Positions 11,560-22,826 of a stretch of 64,000 nt of DNA are shown one piece after another. The position numbers and the translations under genes are program-made. The notes under the pieces are model-generated. The model did no database searches and was not told where the DNA came from. It saw only the letters and a list, made by a program, of their open reading frames with translations. The stretch's first letter is position 1. Each line of letters begins with the position of its first letter. Origin of the DNA: Clarireedia homoeocarpa (taxonomy: Eukaryota; Ascomycota; Leotiomycetes; Helotiales; Rutstroemiaceae). The stretch spans positions 558,001-622,000 of the forward strand of contig LNKV01000013.1 in assembly GCA_001465935.1 (NCBI GenBank). The letters are read 5' to 3'.

Positions 11560-14261
11560 ATGGCAGACGAAACTCCTTCACGACGATCAAAAACTCCAGT
11601 TCCTTCTGCAGAAATCCCTCCAACTCCTAGTCGCATCCCAGTACCTACACAACCGGCGCGTCCTTTCTCTTCATTTGCCTCTCCCACAAAAGCAAGTCTA
11701 GCGCGTCACAATCCTCAATTGCTCGCAAGGCAAGTACCTACGGGACCAGATATCGACGCTTCTGTAAATAGAGGAAGATTACAAGATATCTTCGATAGAG
11801 CTTTAGGGAACACACCACAAAGCGGCAGAGGAAGGACGACAGGGGATCGACCAATTCTAGGACGAAACAATGACGGAAATAATGCCACCCCCAGTCGTAC
11901 GCCGACAAGAGCACGATCAGCCGGAGGAGGTATGGCATCAAAGCCAAGGCGCATGTCGAGATCTCCTGCCAAACGACTGCCGACAGCTGGGGGGACACCA
12001 AGAAGCAATTTCAAACCTGTACCTGCGCCTGCCTTTGAAGGCATTGCGAATCCGTTTCAAAAGAAGGGACTAAGAAGGTCACCCGTACCGGGACAGAGTA
12101 GCCAGCCTACGATAGATTTCCAAGCCGAACAACTACCAGAAGATTTCAACCCTTTTAAGAAGACCGGTCTCCGAAGATCACCTCCTGCGGCGACTCCTAC
12201 CGAGATAGTAGAATCTAGTCTGGCTACGGGAGTAGATGGGGAAGTTTCTACAACACCGAAGGAGCCACCTCCACCCCAGGCTATGTCCTTCAATGCAGGA
12301 CTTCCTAAAACAACAGATGAGATTGTGATTAGAAGTAGAGCTTTGAGTGAGCCAGAAGCTTCGCAGCCTAGTCCGCCTACTGGCTCTCCTGAAATTGCTG
12401 AGCCCACTGATATTGTTGATAATAATGTTGTCGAGGAGACAATCCCCGCAAGTCCCATTGAACCTCCTACGACTGCACAATCAGAGGAAAGTTTCGATAT
12501 TGGTACTCCTAATGCACCCAATGAACTCCCTTCTACTACACCGCAAGATCCCGTTCCACCAGCGGCAGAAGAATTTATGGCGGATATAGCTCGAAGACGA
12601 TCAATGGAAGAAACTGCACAACCAGTCGATCATCCACAATTAGCTGAAGAGATTGTTCCACCATCAAGTGATTACTCCTCTCCTAGCACTCGAAGATCAC
12701 AGCAGTTGTCTACGGCTAGGTTGGCGCAACGACAATTATTCGCTCCAGCTCCTAAGCCTCCAACTCACATATCCGCACCTCCTTCCCAGCGACGAGCAAG
12801 ACCAGAACCAGAAGAACCAGAAGAACCAGAATTGCCACCAACTCCCACACAACGAGGTATTGCTGATCCAATTGTTACCACACCACCAGTCGGAATTCAT
12901 TCGACGCCTAGCAAGGCGGCGAGAAGAAACAAGGCACTTGGACAGAAGTTGAAGTCGTCCCCTTTAAAACAACGTATAGAAGCTCCTTCTGAGAGGGAAT
13001 CTGAGGTCGAACCACCAGCAAAAAGACGGAAATCAGCTAGATTATCCATTCCGCATGATCCACATGCAGAGAAAAAGAAGATCCGAGATGATCTGCTTAA
13101 AGAACTGCAACAATTGCAAGCGGATGTCAGTTTAGCGAACAAGGAGAATGAGCGAATCCGATTTCAGCAAGATGCTCCAAAGTCGAAACCATCGCCATCT
13201 CCAAACCCGGAAGAAATTCTGGCTCTACTTCGTCGTGCTACCGCTACTGAGAAGCCAGAAGAGAAACCGGCACCTATTAGTGCTTTGAAAGCTACGAATT
13301 TATTTTTACCGTTTTCTAGTCGTCGGAGAGCGCAAAAAACTCCTCTTCCGCCTATAGAGAAAACCCTTCCATCACATCTTCCCATACCACTCGATGATCC
13401 ACTTCCATATCTACAAGCTTTCAGCCCCTTAACTTACAAATCCACCATTACCCTCCTTCCCCCGACCTCTCAATCCTCCCACGAATCAACCGAAGCTTCT
13501 CCCCAACCCACCCTCCACCACCACCGAATAAGCGCCTCTCACCCCTCCGGTCTCTTCGCCGCCCGTCTCTCCATGATAGTCGACATCTCCTCTCTTACCA
13601 TCTCATCCCTCGCCATCGAGCGCCTCGACCCCAACGCAGAATCCGAACTCGGCCCCTTTGTCCGCGCGCGTGCAAGCGACGATGGGCCCGGTAGGAAAGA
13701 TATCGGGACCGTTTGCTGGGCGATGGCGCGCTGGACGGAGGTTTCGATCACGAGGGCTCGCTTCTGGTGTGATGTGGAGAGGGAGTTGGGGACGAGGGAG
13801 AGGAGGAAGGAGATGCTGGGGAGGTTTAGGGGGAGGAAGAGGAAGAGAAAGATGGGCGGTGGCGGTGCCGGTGCCGATGAAGATGCAGATCTGGGGGGGA
13901 GTGAGGGCACGGTGAGGTATGCGAGGAAAGATTTACTTGCTCAGATGGGGAGGACGGGAATGGATGTTAGAGGGGAAGATAATGTAGCGGTTAGAGTTGA
14001 GTGGAAAATTGAGTTTGATTGGATGGGCGATGTGGAGAGTCGTTTGGATGTGGATTTGGATGTGCCGGGGGCTTGTAAGTTCTTCTTTTCACATGGCTCA
14101 TTCGCTTTGGAAGTCGCCAGCTAACGTTGCATATAGGGCATGAACAGGATGAAAGGAATAGTTTACGCCATGTTAAAGATATGTTTGGACAGCTGGTGAA
14201 AGACAAAGGCCCTTTGGTGGCGGTCAAGACCGTTGTGGGACTTGTGATGGGAGAGGAATAG
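11560..14261 (+). CDS. Long disordered protein with a C-terminal RWD-like domain; possible CENP-P/Ctf19-type kinetochore subunit
   Basis: Two exons, join(11560..14074,14137..14261), 879 residues; the 62-base intron (GTAAGT ... CATATAG) joins DLDVPGA to WHEQDERNSLRHV. Residues 1 to about 485 are disordered, rich in Pro, Ser and Thr, with repeated F-x-K-x-GLRRSP motifs (residues about 165-212, two copies) and many SP/TP sites. A basic segment (PAKRRKSARL) is followed by a coiled coil (KKIRDDLLKELQQLQADV, near residue 510-540). The last 250 residues are folded: an LTYKSTITLLP strand, a Gly/Lys/Arg-rich loop (RGRKRKRKMGGGG), then VRVEWKIEFDW and a final amphipathic helix. Coiled coil plus C-terminal RWD-like strand-helix order is how CENP-P/Ctf19 and CENP-O/Mcm21 are built. 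That identity is inference and uncertain; the gene model is firm. Confidence 0.6.
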
Positions 14262-14859
14262 TTGGCGTATGAGGGTTTGTGGTATCTATGTATGTGGGAA
14301 TGTGGGAATGTGGTCTGATACCCTGAGTTATGCTGAACTCTCTACTTGAGAGTGTACTACTTCTTCACATGGAGTTGAAATAAGATGCTGTTGCTCGAGT
14401 ATATGTAGCTGTTAGAAACTTCTTTCAAGTGAGAAAGAAACCGCCCACTAGATCAACACTATGGTATTTGAAATCTATGTCCAATCTCGCGTTATGTGAT
14501 GAAGGTAGTTCGAGTTTGCTATCGAATATTATACTTGCTGTACATAATATAACATAAATCCGACGCATTCTCCCGTGCCCATCCCGAGCACTTTCCATCC
14601 CATCCTGCATGTCAATATCTCTCATTCTTTCAACTCAACATCGAGTCACTGAAGAAAATGTGAATCGTGGAAAAGTAATAGTTGAATAAAGAATCCAGAA
14701 GCTTGCATCATCACCATGTTTATTCACCAAAACGTGATTCTCCGTGAAAATCCACGTTAAAGTTCCACATCCGCACGTCGTAGCCTCCAAAATTAAGTAG
14801 CACCAGAGCGACACTTGCCAAAACTTGCGGAGTCCTCATCCAAAATGACTTCCATCACT
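14262..14859. other. Convergent intergenic region
   Basis: 598 bases between the 3' ends of the possible kinetochore gene (+) and the cyanovirin-like gene (-). It will contain both terminators. Nothing else seen; the short frame at 14425-14625 has no supporting features. Confidence 0.4.
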
Positions 14860-15509
14860 TCATACAGAGGGTAGGATGTTGCAGTTGAGCTGTCCATCGG
14901 CTGCTGCGACGCCTTGGTCTATTGGTTGTGAGTACAGTCGTAACGACCAAGCAAATATGACCAGGTTGACTGAAGAAAAAAAGGGCATACATACTAAGAT
15001 CAACACAGACTCCGCCGTTCACCTTCCCGCCATTCGCCTTGCCACAAGTACAGCATAGATTTGGCACCTCAAGTGTACAGCCGCAGGAGTTTTGGAACAT
15101 GCCACTATTTCAATATAGATTAGGGTTTGAAGGAAAACCAAATGCCTTAAAGTACTTACTCCTTTTCCCACTGCGGATAGTGAATTAGCAGAGGGACAAA
15201 AACCTATATGGAGAAGGAAAGATAGAGAAGACTTACAACAAGCTTTGCATTGCTGTTCTCGAGGCAGTTATTCAAGTTCAGTGTCGAGTTGACCATTTGA
15301 CCATAAGCATCTGGACAAAGGCCCGAGAGATTCGGTGTAATAGTGAGGAAGAAGTTGGGTGCCGGGCTAACTTCAATGGTAGTTACGAAGAGAAAGGTAT
15401 CGGCATCGCAACCACCCTGTGTAAGGAAGCCACCTACGGCATTTGTATCTGCGCCAACGATGGAAAGGAGGGCGGAGACCAAAAATACAGTGAAGTAGAC
15501 TTTGAACAT
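14860..15509 (-). CDS. Small secreted cyanovirin-N-like (CVNH) lectin-type protein
   Basis: Four exons, complement(join(14860..14918,14995..15104,15160..15170,15237..15509)), 150 residues. The ATG at 15509 gives a clear signal peptide (MFKVYFTVFLVSALLSIVGA); an upstream start at 15590 would bury it and is rejected. The mature part follows the CVNH plan of two tandem half-repeats: GGFLTQGGCDAD ... LNLNNCLENSNAKLVWEKDG, then FQNSCGCTLEVPNLCCTC ... VCVDLNQGVAAADGQLNCN. The shared pattern is L-x-L-N-x-C/G-V/L-x-N-x-x-G/A-x-L. The second exon is only 11 bases and is needed to keep the frame. The typical CVNH domain is about 100 residues, so the length fits. Family members bind high-mannose glycans; binding here is inference, and extra cysteines (CGC, CC, CTC) set this copy apart. 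Confidence 0.75.
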
Positions 15510-18419
15510 CTTGCTCTTAGTTTTGCACAGTTTGAAGTGGGAGTGTCTTAGGAGACTGACTGAGCGCAAATCTTGTCCTAGCAGGTTCATTATATTTGAG
15601 CTTTAACCCACGGCATAGCGGGGATATTAAATAGTGAATTTAATAACGCCGTACACTAAAACCAACATGCCAACTGGGCTGATGTATCATGTCGGGGCGT
15701 ATTTCCTGGCGTGTGACAACCTTGCAATAGGGTTGTTTCTTCACTCGACTTCCCAATCGGGCAACATCTTCTTAGCCGCATGCGGAGAATGTACAAGAAG
15801 GATTCAGATGTGGACGGACTGTATACCTACATGCTGGTAGTAGGGTTCAATCGGGAATGTGTAGAGTGGACGGCATTATCTTCAGGGTCGCAATCAGCCT
15901 GAGCTTCCTTTTCGGGAGATGTGGGATGCTTTCAAGTGCCGAACGCGTATGTGCTTAGATAACGAACTGGCATTGTTCCATCTCGGAATCAAATACCAAA
16001 CTTTTGAGTAGAATGAGAACCCTCAGACATGTAATATGAACGACATGTTAAGAAATCGTTACGAGACATGTCGCCATATATCGGTAATCTCGTGGCTCAA
16101 AATGTTACCGCACATTAAATAGCCTAATCAATTCTCAGGCTATACATAAGCATGTTGCACCAAAAGCAAGGCCGACGGGATCCGTTGCCGACGTTGTGCA
16201 GCCACTGAAATCAGAAGCTGGGGAACCTTGCAAACATCAGTCGCAGCACAGCATTAGCAAATTGCCAAATGCAACATTACACGGTATTATCGAGCGGCAA
16301 TACCATGATCAACAATGAACACCTGATGCTCGTTGATACATGCAATCCTGCCCTTTGCGCCTTGATTTTCGATTTCTTCAAATGACGAGGGGTGCGAAGG
16401 CTTGAAGGAGAAGCTGTAGATTAAGGAGAGAAAAAGTTTGGGTGCGGGGTAATCTTTCAGGAGGAGTTGAGAGCGAAAGTGAAGATGCCAACAATGCCGT
16501 GAAACATCTTTGTAAATTTTTCATGCAAAAAGTGACCCCGCCGCGAAGCAGGTTTTTGGTCAAGTGAGTCTTGCCTTGACGGTTGAAAATTTTCGCGTGG
16601 CCGCGTGGCGCTGCGCAGAACCAAGAGAGTAACAATTCCGGATAAGAATGAGAAGAAGGAGAGGTGCGTGTGCGGAGCGAAGCATATGAAAATGCGCATA
16701 GATATAGGAATTTTAAGGGGCATGGGTGAGGCCTATGATAAATGTACAGTAGGTGCCGAGGAGTTAACTTCAACGGACGACTATGGCAGACGAGGCGTGC
16801 ATTCGTCGTCGGAACTTCTCGATCGGGACTTTCCTACGTCGCCAAGACGATAGCCGAAGAGAACAATACAGTAAGTACATTCATTGTGTGCGAAGTATCA
16901 GACCAAGTGATCAAAAGTTGGGACGACAAGTTCCACGATACCTGCTATGCTCACTGCCGACCATGCATCCTCTACATAGTTCTATCTTGAGCATACTGTT
17001 GATTTGATGACTGCAGGTCGCACGTGCCAAGATCACTAGACTCCCAAACCGGTAAAGAGTCGCATCGTCAACACTCGTCAATCCACCGCGAGAATCAAGA
17101 ATCGAGAATCGCCTATCGCTCTGTACACTTTTCGGCGCCAGCAATAACCTTATTCCGGCTTAGTTCTAAGGCTACCAAATATGGGCTCAGGCTGTCAGGG
17201 CAAGAGGGCTTCGCTAAGATCAGTCACGTGATAATTTTGGGTTTATTATGACCAATTTCTTTCTCCTCTTAATCTTTTTTTTCTTTTCCTCTTCATACTT
17301 ACCTTCTTGAAGCTCTTCCAGATCAAGCATTGGAAAGCTGCGATACGAGTCCTCCATTGCACATCGGGGCGACGAGAATCGTTCAGTTGCCTTCGGGCAC
17401 CTGATCGGGGGAATTTTTGATGGCTATCCCTCGGGATTAACTTTTCATTGTGATCGCAGTCTTGACTGCGCCATGAAGAAGAGAGGGACGGATGGGGATG
17501 TGAGGCGGACGATGAAGAGAGAATATAGATGAGAATGTACCTGCCACCTGCCTGTGTACCTACCTTCCTGTTGGGTTTGAGTTGGGTTCGATTTGGGGTT
17601 CGATTTGTACCTGGTCAGGTGGCCGTGAGTGGAGGTATACTTTGGAAGTGAGTGGATTGATTGTAGAGATGGAATACAGGCAGGCAGCATGAAGACTGAC
17701 CCACACCGAGAGGCTCCATGAACGCAGATGGTTATGCCGCTTGAAACAAAAGAAATCAATCAATGCACCATCCTCCACAGCTGCATGGCAATCCAGTGCT
17801 GCCCAGTGCTGCCCAGTGCAGGTCTTTGACGTGTCCTAGAATCATTCGTATACCTGAGATACCTATACCTGTTATACCTGATAGCCCCGGTATCCCTCAT
17901 ATCCCTCGCCCTCTCTGATATCATTCTCTATGGACATTTCGCAGTTCCCGAGGTGAGACAAGTATCATCGATGCAGGAACATGAATCAGACGTAGTAGTA
18001 CTGCAGTACTGCAGTACTGTAGTAGTAGCAGCCCTTTCGATCTTACTTGACCGACATCTTTGCACCGTTCACTTATCAAAAAACCAACGTCATATCTCGA
18101 CCAAGACGTTGAAACCGTTGTGCCTGTGCTTGTAGTACTTTTGTATGAATTGCATCCAAAGAATCCATCCCCGTTATTCAATCCCAGTGCAAGTGGTGGT
18201 GCACTTCATCATTTAACCATTCCCCAATTCGAACCCCCAGCTGCGGATCATCCAATTTAACTCCATCATCACCAAATTGACCGAGGTTCGGAGTGGTCCC
18301 CTAAACAACCATTCACATGTTGTGATGATCTGAACTTCTTCAACATCGACGGTACCAGGTCCATACTATCACTAATCAATCCATCTATGCCGCCTTCATA
18401 GACAGAGCTCGTCTATGCA
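15510..18419. other. 2.9 kb intergenic region without a recognisable gene
   Basis: Bounded by the start of the cyanovirin-like gene (-) and the start of the TMEM135-like gene (+), so it carries two promoters. Open frames at 16378-16773 (-), 16605-16990 (+) and 17445-17778 (-) overlap one another on different frames and lack domains or splice support. The stretch from about 17800 to 18040 is rich in short repeats (CCCAGTGCTG, TACCTG units, GTA units and a palindrome). A small or non-coding gene cannot be excluded. Confidence 0.45.
17997..18018. repeat. Perfect 22-bp palindrome of CTGCAGTA units
   Basis: The sequence AGTACTGCAGTACTGCAGTACT-type array (22 bases, positions 17997-18018) is its own reverse complement, built of overlapping AGTACT and CTGCAG palindromes. 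GTAGTAGTA-type repeats flank it on both sides. It lies about 400 bases before the TMEM135-like start codon. It could be a cruciform-prone repeat or a dimeric protein-binding site; simple slippage is the plainer explanation. Confidence 0.8.
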
Positions 18420-20209
18420 ATGGATTCAGCATCCAACGAACCAGCCAAACCACCACCACGCGATCGCATCTCTGCCAAATCTACCGCGGATCCCATTCTA
18501 CGTAACGCGCTTAGATACACTATCTCAGCAAAGGAATACGAAACCCTCCATAAATACATTATCTCTCGATCCAAAGTCTTGAAAAGAAATGCGCCGACTG
18601 TCACAAAGGTAGAGAGGCTGGTGGAAAAACCCGGGCGCGATGATTACAATGCTGCGGCCGTGAGGGGTAGTCTACGATTGTTTCTTGCGACCAGCGCTGG
18701 TTTGAAGTTATGGGGCTTGATCAATGAGGGGCTACTAGGCAAAGAAAAGTACATTGCTTCATGCTCAACCGTGGCGCTGGATTAAGGCTAACGACCAATA
18801 GAGGAAAGAAAGTTTCATTATGGAAGTCTCCAAACTTCAGACTATCGTTATCGCTCTCTGGCATCCTTCTACTACATCGGATCCTATTCCGATTCTTCAC
18901 ACGCCTACGAGCGCATCTTCTTACTCCAGAAGCACGACCTTTCAGACAGCGTAACAAGAAGACAACTAAGACATTGACGTCGAGTTTCGCGCCTGCTGTA
19001 GGAGCAAGTTTAGCAGGATGCATGTTGGCCGCTTACCCGAGCGACCAACTAAGAGTCACTATTGCTATATATGCCTTGAGTCGTGCAGCCGAATGCGCAT
19101 ACAATCTAGCAGAGGAAGAGGGCTGGATATGGGGTAAAGAGGGAAGCAAATGGGAGAGACCTTGGTGGTGGGGAAGCTGGTTGATCTTCCCCTTCACTTG
19201 TGGTCAACTGTTGCATGCCTTTGTCTTTGATAGGGATTGCTTCCCCAAGGTAAATATTCTTTCCAGGAGTTTTAAATATTCTTCTAACATTTAGTCAGTC
19301 ATACGGTGATTTCATTCTCAAAAATTCCCCTCACTATATTCAACATCGGCCAGAGGATTACCCAGCGCACCTCCCGTGGCCATCTACATATGGTATTGTC
19401 GACAATCTTGCCGAAATGGCTCGTCTTAACTACCCGTATGTTGATCGAGATTTTCTCAAGCATAAAAGAGCTAACAACAATACAGACCCTTCACCTCACC
19501 CATTCTCTTCCCTAATAATACCACTCTCCCGCCTACTCTTTCAACAATCTCCCCCATAACTTCCCCAGCTCATCCTCTCATCACATCTCTCACCTGCGCA
19601 ACTCTTCACCCTTCAGACCCCTCTTGCCTCCGCACCTACCTCACCTACTGGATTCGTGTCTTCCCCAAACTCGCCAAAGTCTTCACTGTCATCCTGACCC
19701 TCTTCTCCATCCCCTCCTACCGCAAATTCTACAACTCTCCCATCACCTCCCTCAACAGCCTCGCTGGACGAATCCTCAAAACCACCGTCTACATCGCCGG
19801 CGCCATCGGCACATCTTGGGCCAGCATTTGCGCCTTCCAGGCCATTCTTCCCCGTCACGTCCTACCCACCCAACGTTTCTTCCTAGGCGGCGCGCTAGGC
19901 GGTCTATGGAGCTACATCGTGCGCAAGGAAGGACGAAGTGGATTCCTGTACAGTGCTCGTGCATCACTGGACTCGCTGTGGAAAGTGGGCAAGAAGAGAG
20001 GATGGTGGAAGGGAATTAAAGGCGGAGATGTAGGATTGTTTGTGCTGAGCTTGATGGTCCTGGAATGTGTGTATGAGAGGGATGGGAGGCAGTTGAACAG
20101 TGGGCTGTTGAGGAAGATGATTGCGGGTATGAGGGGCGAGGGGTGGAGGGATTATGTTGCGGAGGAGGAAAAGCGGGCGAAGGAAGAAGGTAGGGAAAAG
20201 CTCTTGTAG
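18420..20209 (+). CDS. TMEM135-like integral membrane protein
   Basis: Four exons, join(18420..18748,18802..19249,19299..19435,19486..20209), 545 residues. The first donor is the weaker GTACAT, but the 53-base intron has GGCTAAC and CCAATAG and the joined frame reads GLLGKEKGKKVSLW. The third exon uses the second of two close AGs (TTAGTCAG), because the first gives a stop. Several hydrophobic segments are visible (around residues 75-100, 115-145, 175-215, 350-420 and 485-505). The Cys-containing stretch CGQLLHAFVFDRDCFPKSYG followed by HRPEDYP, and FFLGGALGGLWSYIVRKEGR later, match the TMEM135 N-terminal Cys-rich family. In animals TMEM135 is linked to peroxisomes and mitochondria, and fungal homologues are predicted membrane proteins of unclear role. 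PEX20, a peroxisomal import factor, is the convergent neighbour, but I would not read linkage into that. Confidence 0.8.
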
Positions 20210-21144
20210 ATGGATGATGCAGGGGATTAGTAGTGCGGTATGAGGGTTCAATGAATGAATGGAGTGGATCAATACAAGGCGTGTTTGGTATTCAGAACTC
20301 GAGAAGTCGTACGCAGGATGATATATCCATCTGTTGTGAGCGTAGATCATACGTATATGTAGTGCTGCCACATGCTATTTTTACTAATGCATAATTTCCC
20401 CCCAAACTAACTATCCGTTTTTCAAGTGAATACCTATGCCGTGCATCTCCTATCAGGAAAAACATGCCGAAGATGAACATTCATTCTACTGACTCGGCTC
20501 CATCAACAAACATCACTACAGTACTCTCAAGCCATCTCTGCGCTGAAAATAGTAGGTAGGTAGATTGAGACACAGACACAGACACAAACAGGGGAGGCGC
20601 ATCTTTCTTTCGCTCTGCACTGTATTATTTTAGCTTCTACCGCGCCTCGACCTTCTAGGGGATATGCTAAACGCATAGATAGAACTAACTAGTCGAAGGA
20701 TGCACACACAGTGCGCACCAAGCTGCTTGCTTCCCTACCGCCTGCCTGCATCTCCATCTCATCCAGCCCAGCCTCTCATAAATCACTTTCCCCCACCCAC
20801 CGGCAGCGCCTCTCCAGCGTAGCCGCCAACGCCCTCACCTCCTGCTCCCTAATCTGTGCTCCCATCGGTCGGTTCCCCCGCATACTGTGCTTCCTTCCCT
20901 GCGCAACCTCTTCTGGATTTTTTCCCGCCCATCTGATATCTAGATCAAAAAGAAGGCGGGGTTTAATTGATCTTTGCGCTATCCTCTGCACGAACTCTTT
21001 GGGTTTACTTGGAATCTGTGACGGCGGTGGGAATGTTATATTTATATTTCTTTGATTTATTCTTCCTCTTTTTATTTACAGAAGAGGAGTGTAATTATAT
21101 TGATATGAATATATGTGCAACGAAAGAAACAGTCAGGTGCATAT
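20210..21144. other. Convergent intergenic region with an unassigned coding-like frame
   Basis: Between the 3' ends of the TMEM135-like gene (+) and PEX20 (-). Most of it looks non-coding, with CACAGACACAGACACA-type simple sequence near 20571. The exception is the minus-strand frame at about 20776-21060, listed separately. Confidence 0.4.
20776..21060 (-). other. Unassigned coding-like open frame downstream of PEX20
   Basis: The frame is open for about 95 codons upstream of a TGA at 20776. It reads PSKPKEFVQRIAQRSIKPRL, then LLFDLDIRWAGKNPEEV, and ends RALAATLERRCRWVGESDL. Composition and amphipathic pattern are protein-like, with a charged C-terminal helix. The first half has no in-frame ATG (the only one is mid-frame, at MRGN), so if real it would be a 3' exon; a CCGTCACAG acceptor sits just before IPSKPKEF. 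PEX20 ends at 21145 on the same strand, so it could be an alternative 3' exon of that transcript or the end of a separate small gene. I do not recognise the family. Confidence 0.3.
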
Positions 21145-22276
21145 TTAAATAGGATTATTAACCATCTGTTCATTCTGCATCCCGCTCATATCCCTTCCTC
21201 CACCAGTACCAGCACCAGCACCACCTCCTCCTACATCTACCAATTTATCGCCCTCGACCACAACCTCCCTATCCCTAAACTGCCTCATCAGTTGTAAGAA
21301 TTGACTATTCTGGAACTTGTCACTCTGATTATGTCGCACGCTATCGAGTAGTTGACCAGCTGTCCGCGAGAGCGCATCAGGTGGTTGTTTGGGATCGTCT
21401 TCGAGGATTGTGTCTGCGCCTAAAGGTGCTTGGTCGTGCACTCTCCAGGGTTCGTGGGGCTCTTCGTTCATGAATTTGGAAGCAGATTCGGAGAGGAGAA
21501 TTTCTTCTTGTGGTTGTTGATGTAATTGGGTGGAGGTGGTTGATTCGGTTTGGTGGATTTCTTGCTCATGGCTTAGTTCTGCTTGCGCTGCCTCATCGAA
21601 TGCGCGCGCGAATGCCTCGTCGTCGAAGACTTCATTTTGTGATTGCGATTGGCTGGATCCAGTCTGCATTGGAGTGAATTGGCTCTGCGGTATTGCGACT
21701 CCTGAAATTCGATGGCTCCATGGATTATAGACAGAATTCATGTTCGTAGGTGTGCCCATTTGCATAACTGGTTGTTTCCCCTGCGCGACCGACCCTTGAG
21801 CTCCAAAACCTTGCGCCGCAAATTCTTGATGCCATCCTCCAAGCTGTGGTTGCGACTGATGTAGACTATGTTGCTGAAATCGCGCTTGTGGTGGACTGGA
21901 TATGTTTAATTGTTGGAAGTCATTTGCCCATGATGGGGCAGCGTGTTGTTGAAGATGCGGTGGCGGCGCATGAAAGGAGGGATTGTGGAAGTTTTGGGCT
22001 GACTCAAGAGGTAAATGACCGGCTTGAAATGCTTCAAATTCATGATCTATAAGGCCTCCATTTGGACCAGGTGCGGATCGAAATCCCTAGCTTTTTAGTC
22101 AGTAAAAGTAAAAAGAAGCTTCGTTCGGCAACAAATCGTAGGAAATAATAGTAAAATCATACTTGAGATGGTGACGGTCTTCCTGTGAGACGATCTTGCT
22201 GTAAAGTCCGGTCCACACTCGAATGCTTTTGGAAGTTCTGTAGGGCATTCGAGGGACCACAGAGGTTGTCTGCCAT
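21145..22276 (-). CDS. PEX20: Peroxin 20, PTS2 co-receptor
   Basis: Two exons, complement(join(21145..22086,22163..22276)), 351 residues; the 76-base intron runs from GTATGA to AAGCTAG. The N-terminus MADNLCGPSNALQNFQKHSS then VDRTLQQDRL is the hallmark of fungal Pex20, with the conserved Cys6 that is ubiquitinated for export and recycling. The middle holds W-x-x-x-F-type peptides (SWANDFQQLN, with further aromatic repeats such as GWHQEF) used to bind Pex14/Pex13. The C-terminal helix FLQLMRQFRDREVVVEGDKL is the conserved segment that contacts the Pex7 receptor with its PTS2 cargo. The protein works with Pex7 in the cytosol and at the peroxisomal membrane to import PTS2 proteins such as thiolase. 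The tail ends with a Gly-rich run. Gene model and identity are both firm. Confidence 0.92.
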
Positions 22277-22826
22277 TTTGAAATTGCTACCAATAATCTT
22301 TCTAGACAATGCGTAATTGTGTCGCAAATTGATCAAAGACGTTGTGTTTGGAATGTCGTTGTCTTCGTTGCCGGTCTCGTCGCGATCGCGTTCATTCAGT
22401 AGAAATATGTACCGAGGTCCCGGATGAAAGCAGAACAAGAGAATTATAAATGTTCCAAAAGTGAGGAAGTTATTTCTATAGAGAACCCAAGATTTGAATA
22501 CGGGGTATCGACCATAATACGGATCCTGTCTATAAAGCCCAAAAAGAAGAAAGAAACAATGAAAAACAAGAAAAGGAAAATGCGAAGTTCACAAGCTTCA
22601 TATGATGTCTTGAACGGCCCCTCGGCCTCAACTGCGAAAGCGGAAGCGGTGTCTGTCACAAGCTCCGGTATTATGTTTATCCGCGTTCCGAAAATGTAAT
22701 CCGGCTACTACAATCTGGCTGCATCAATTAACAAGGCGAGGCTAGAGCTCAGTCTCAAAGCTGTTCAATTTGTTACACTTCTGCAACAACCACAGCCATT
22801 GATTTTCTCATATAATTTGTGTCAAG
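22277..22826. promoter_or_regulatory. Divergent promoter of PEX20 and SEC13
   Basis: 550 bases between the start codons of PEX20 (-) and SEC13 (+). It has a purine-rich stretch near 22540-22580. The open frames in it have no recognisable products. No defined binding site can be assigned. Confidence 0.4.
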
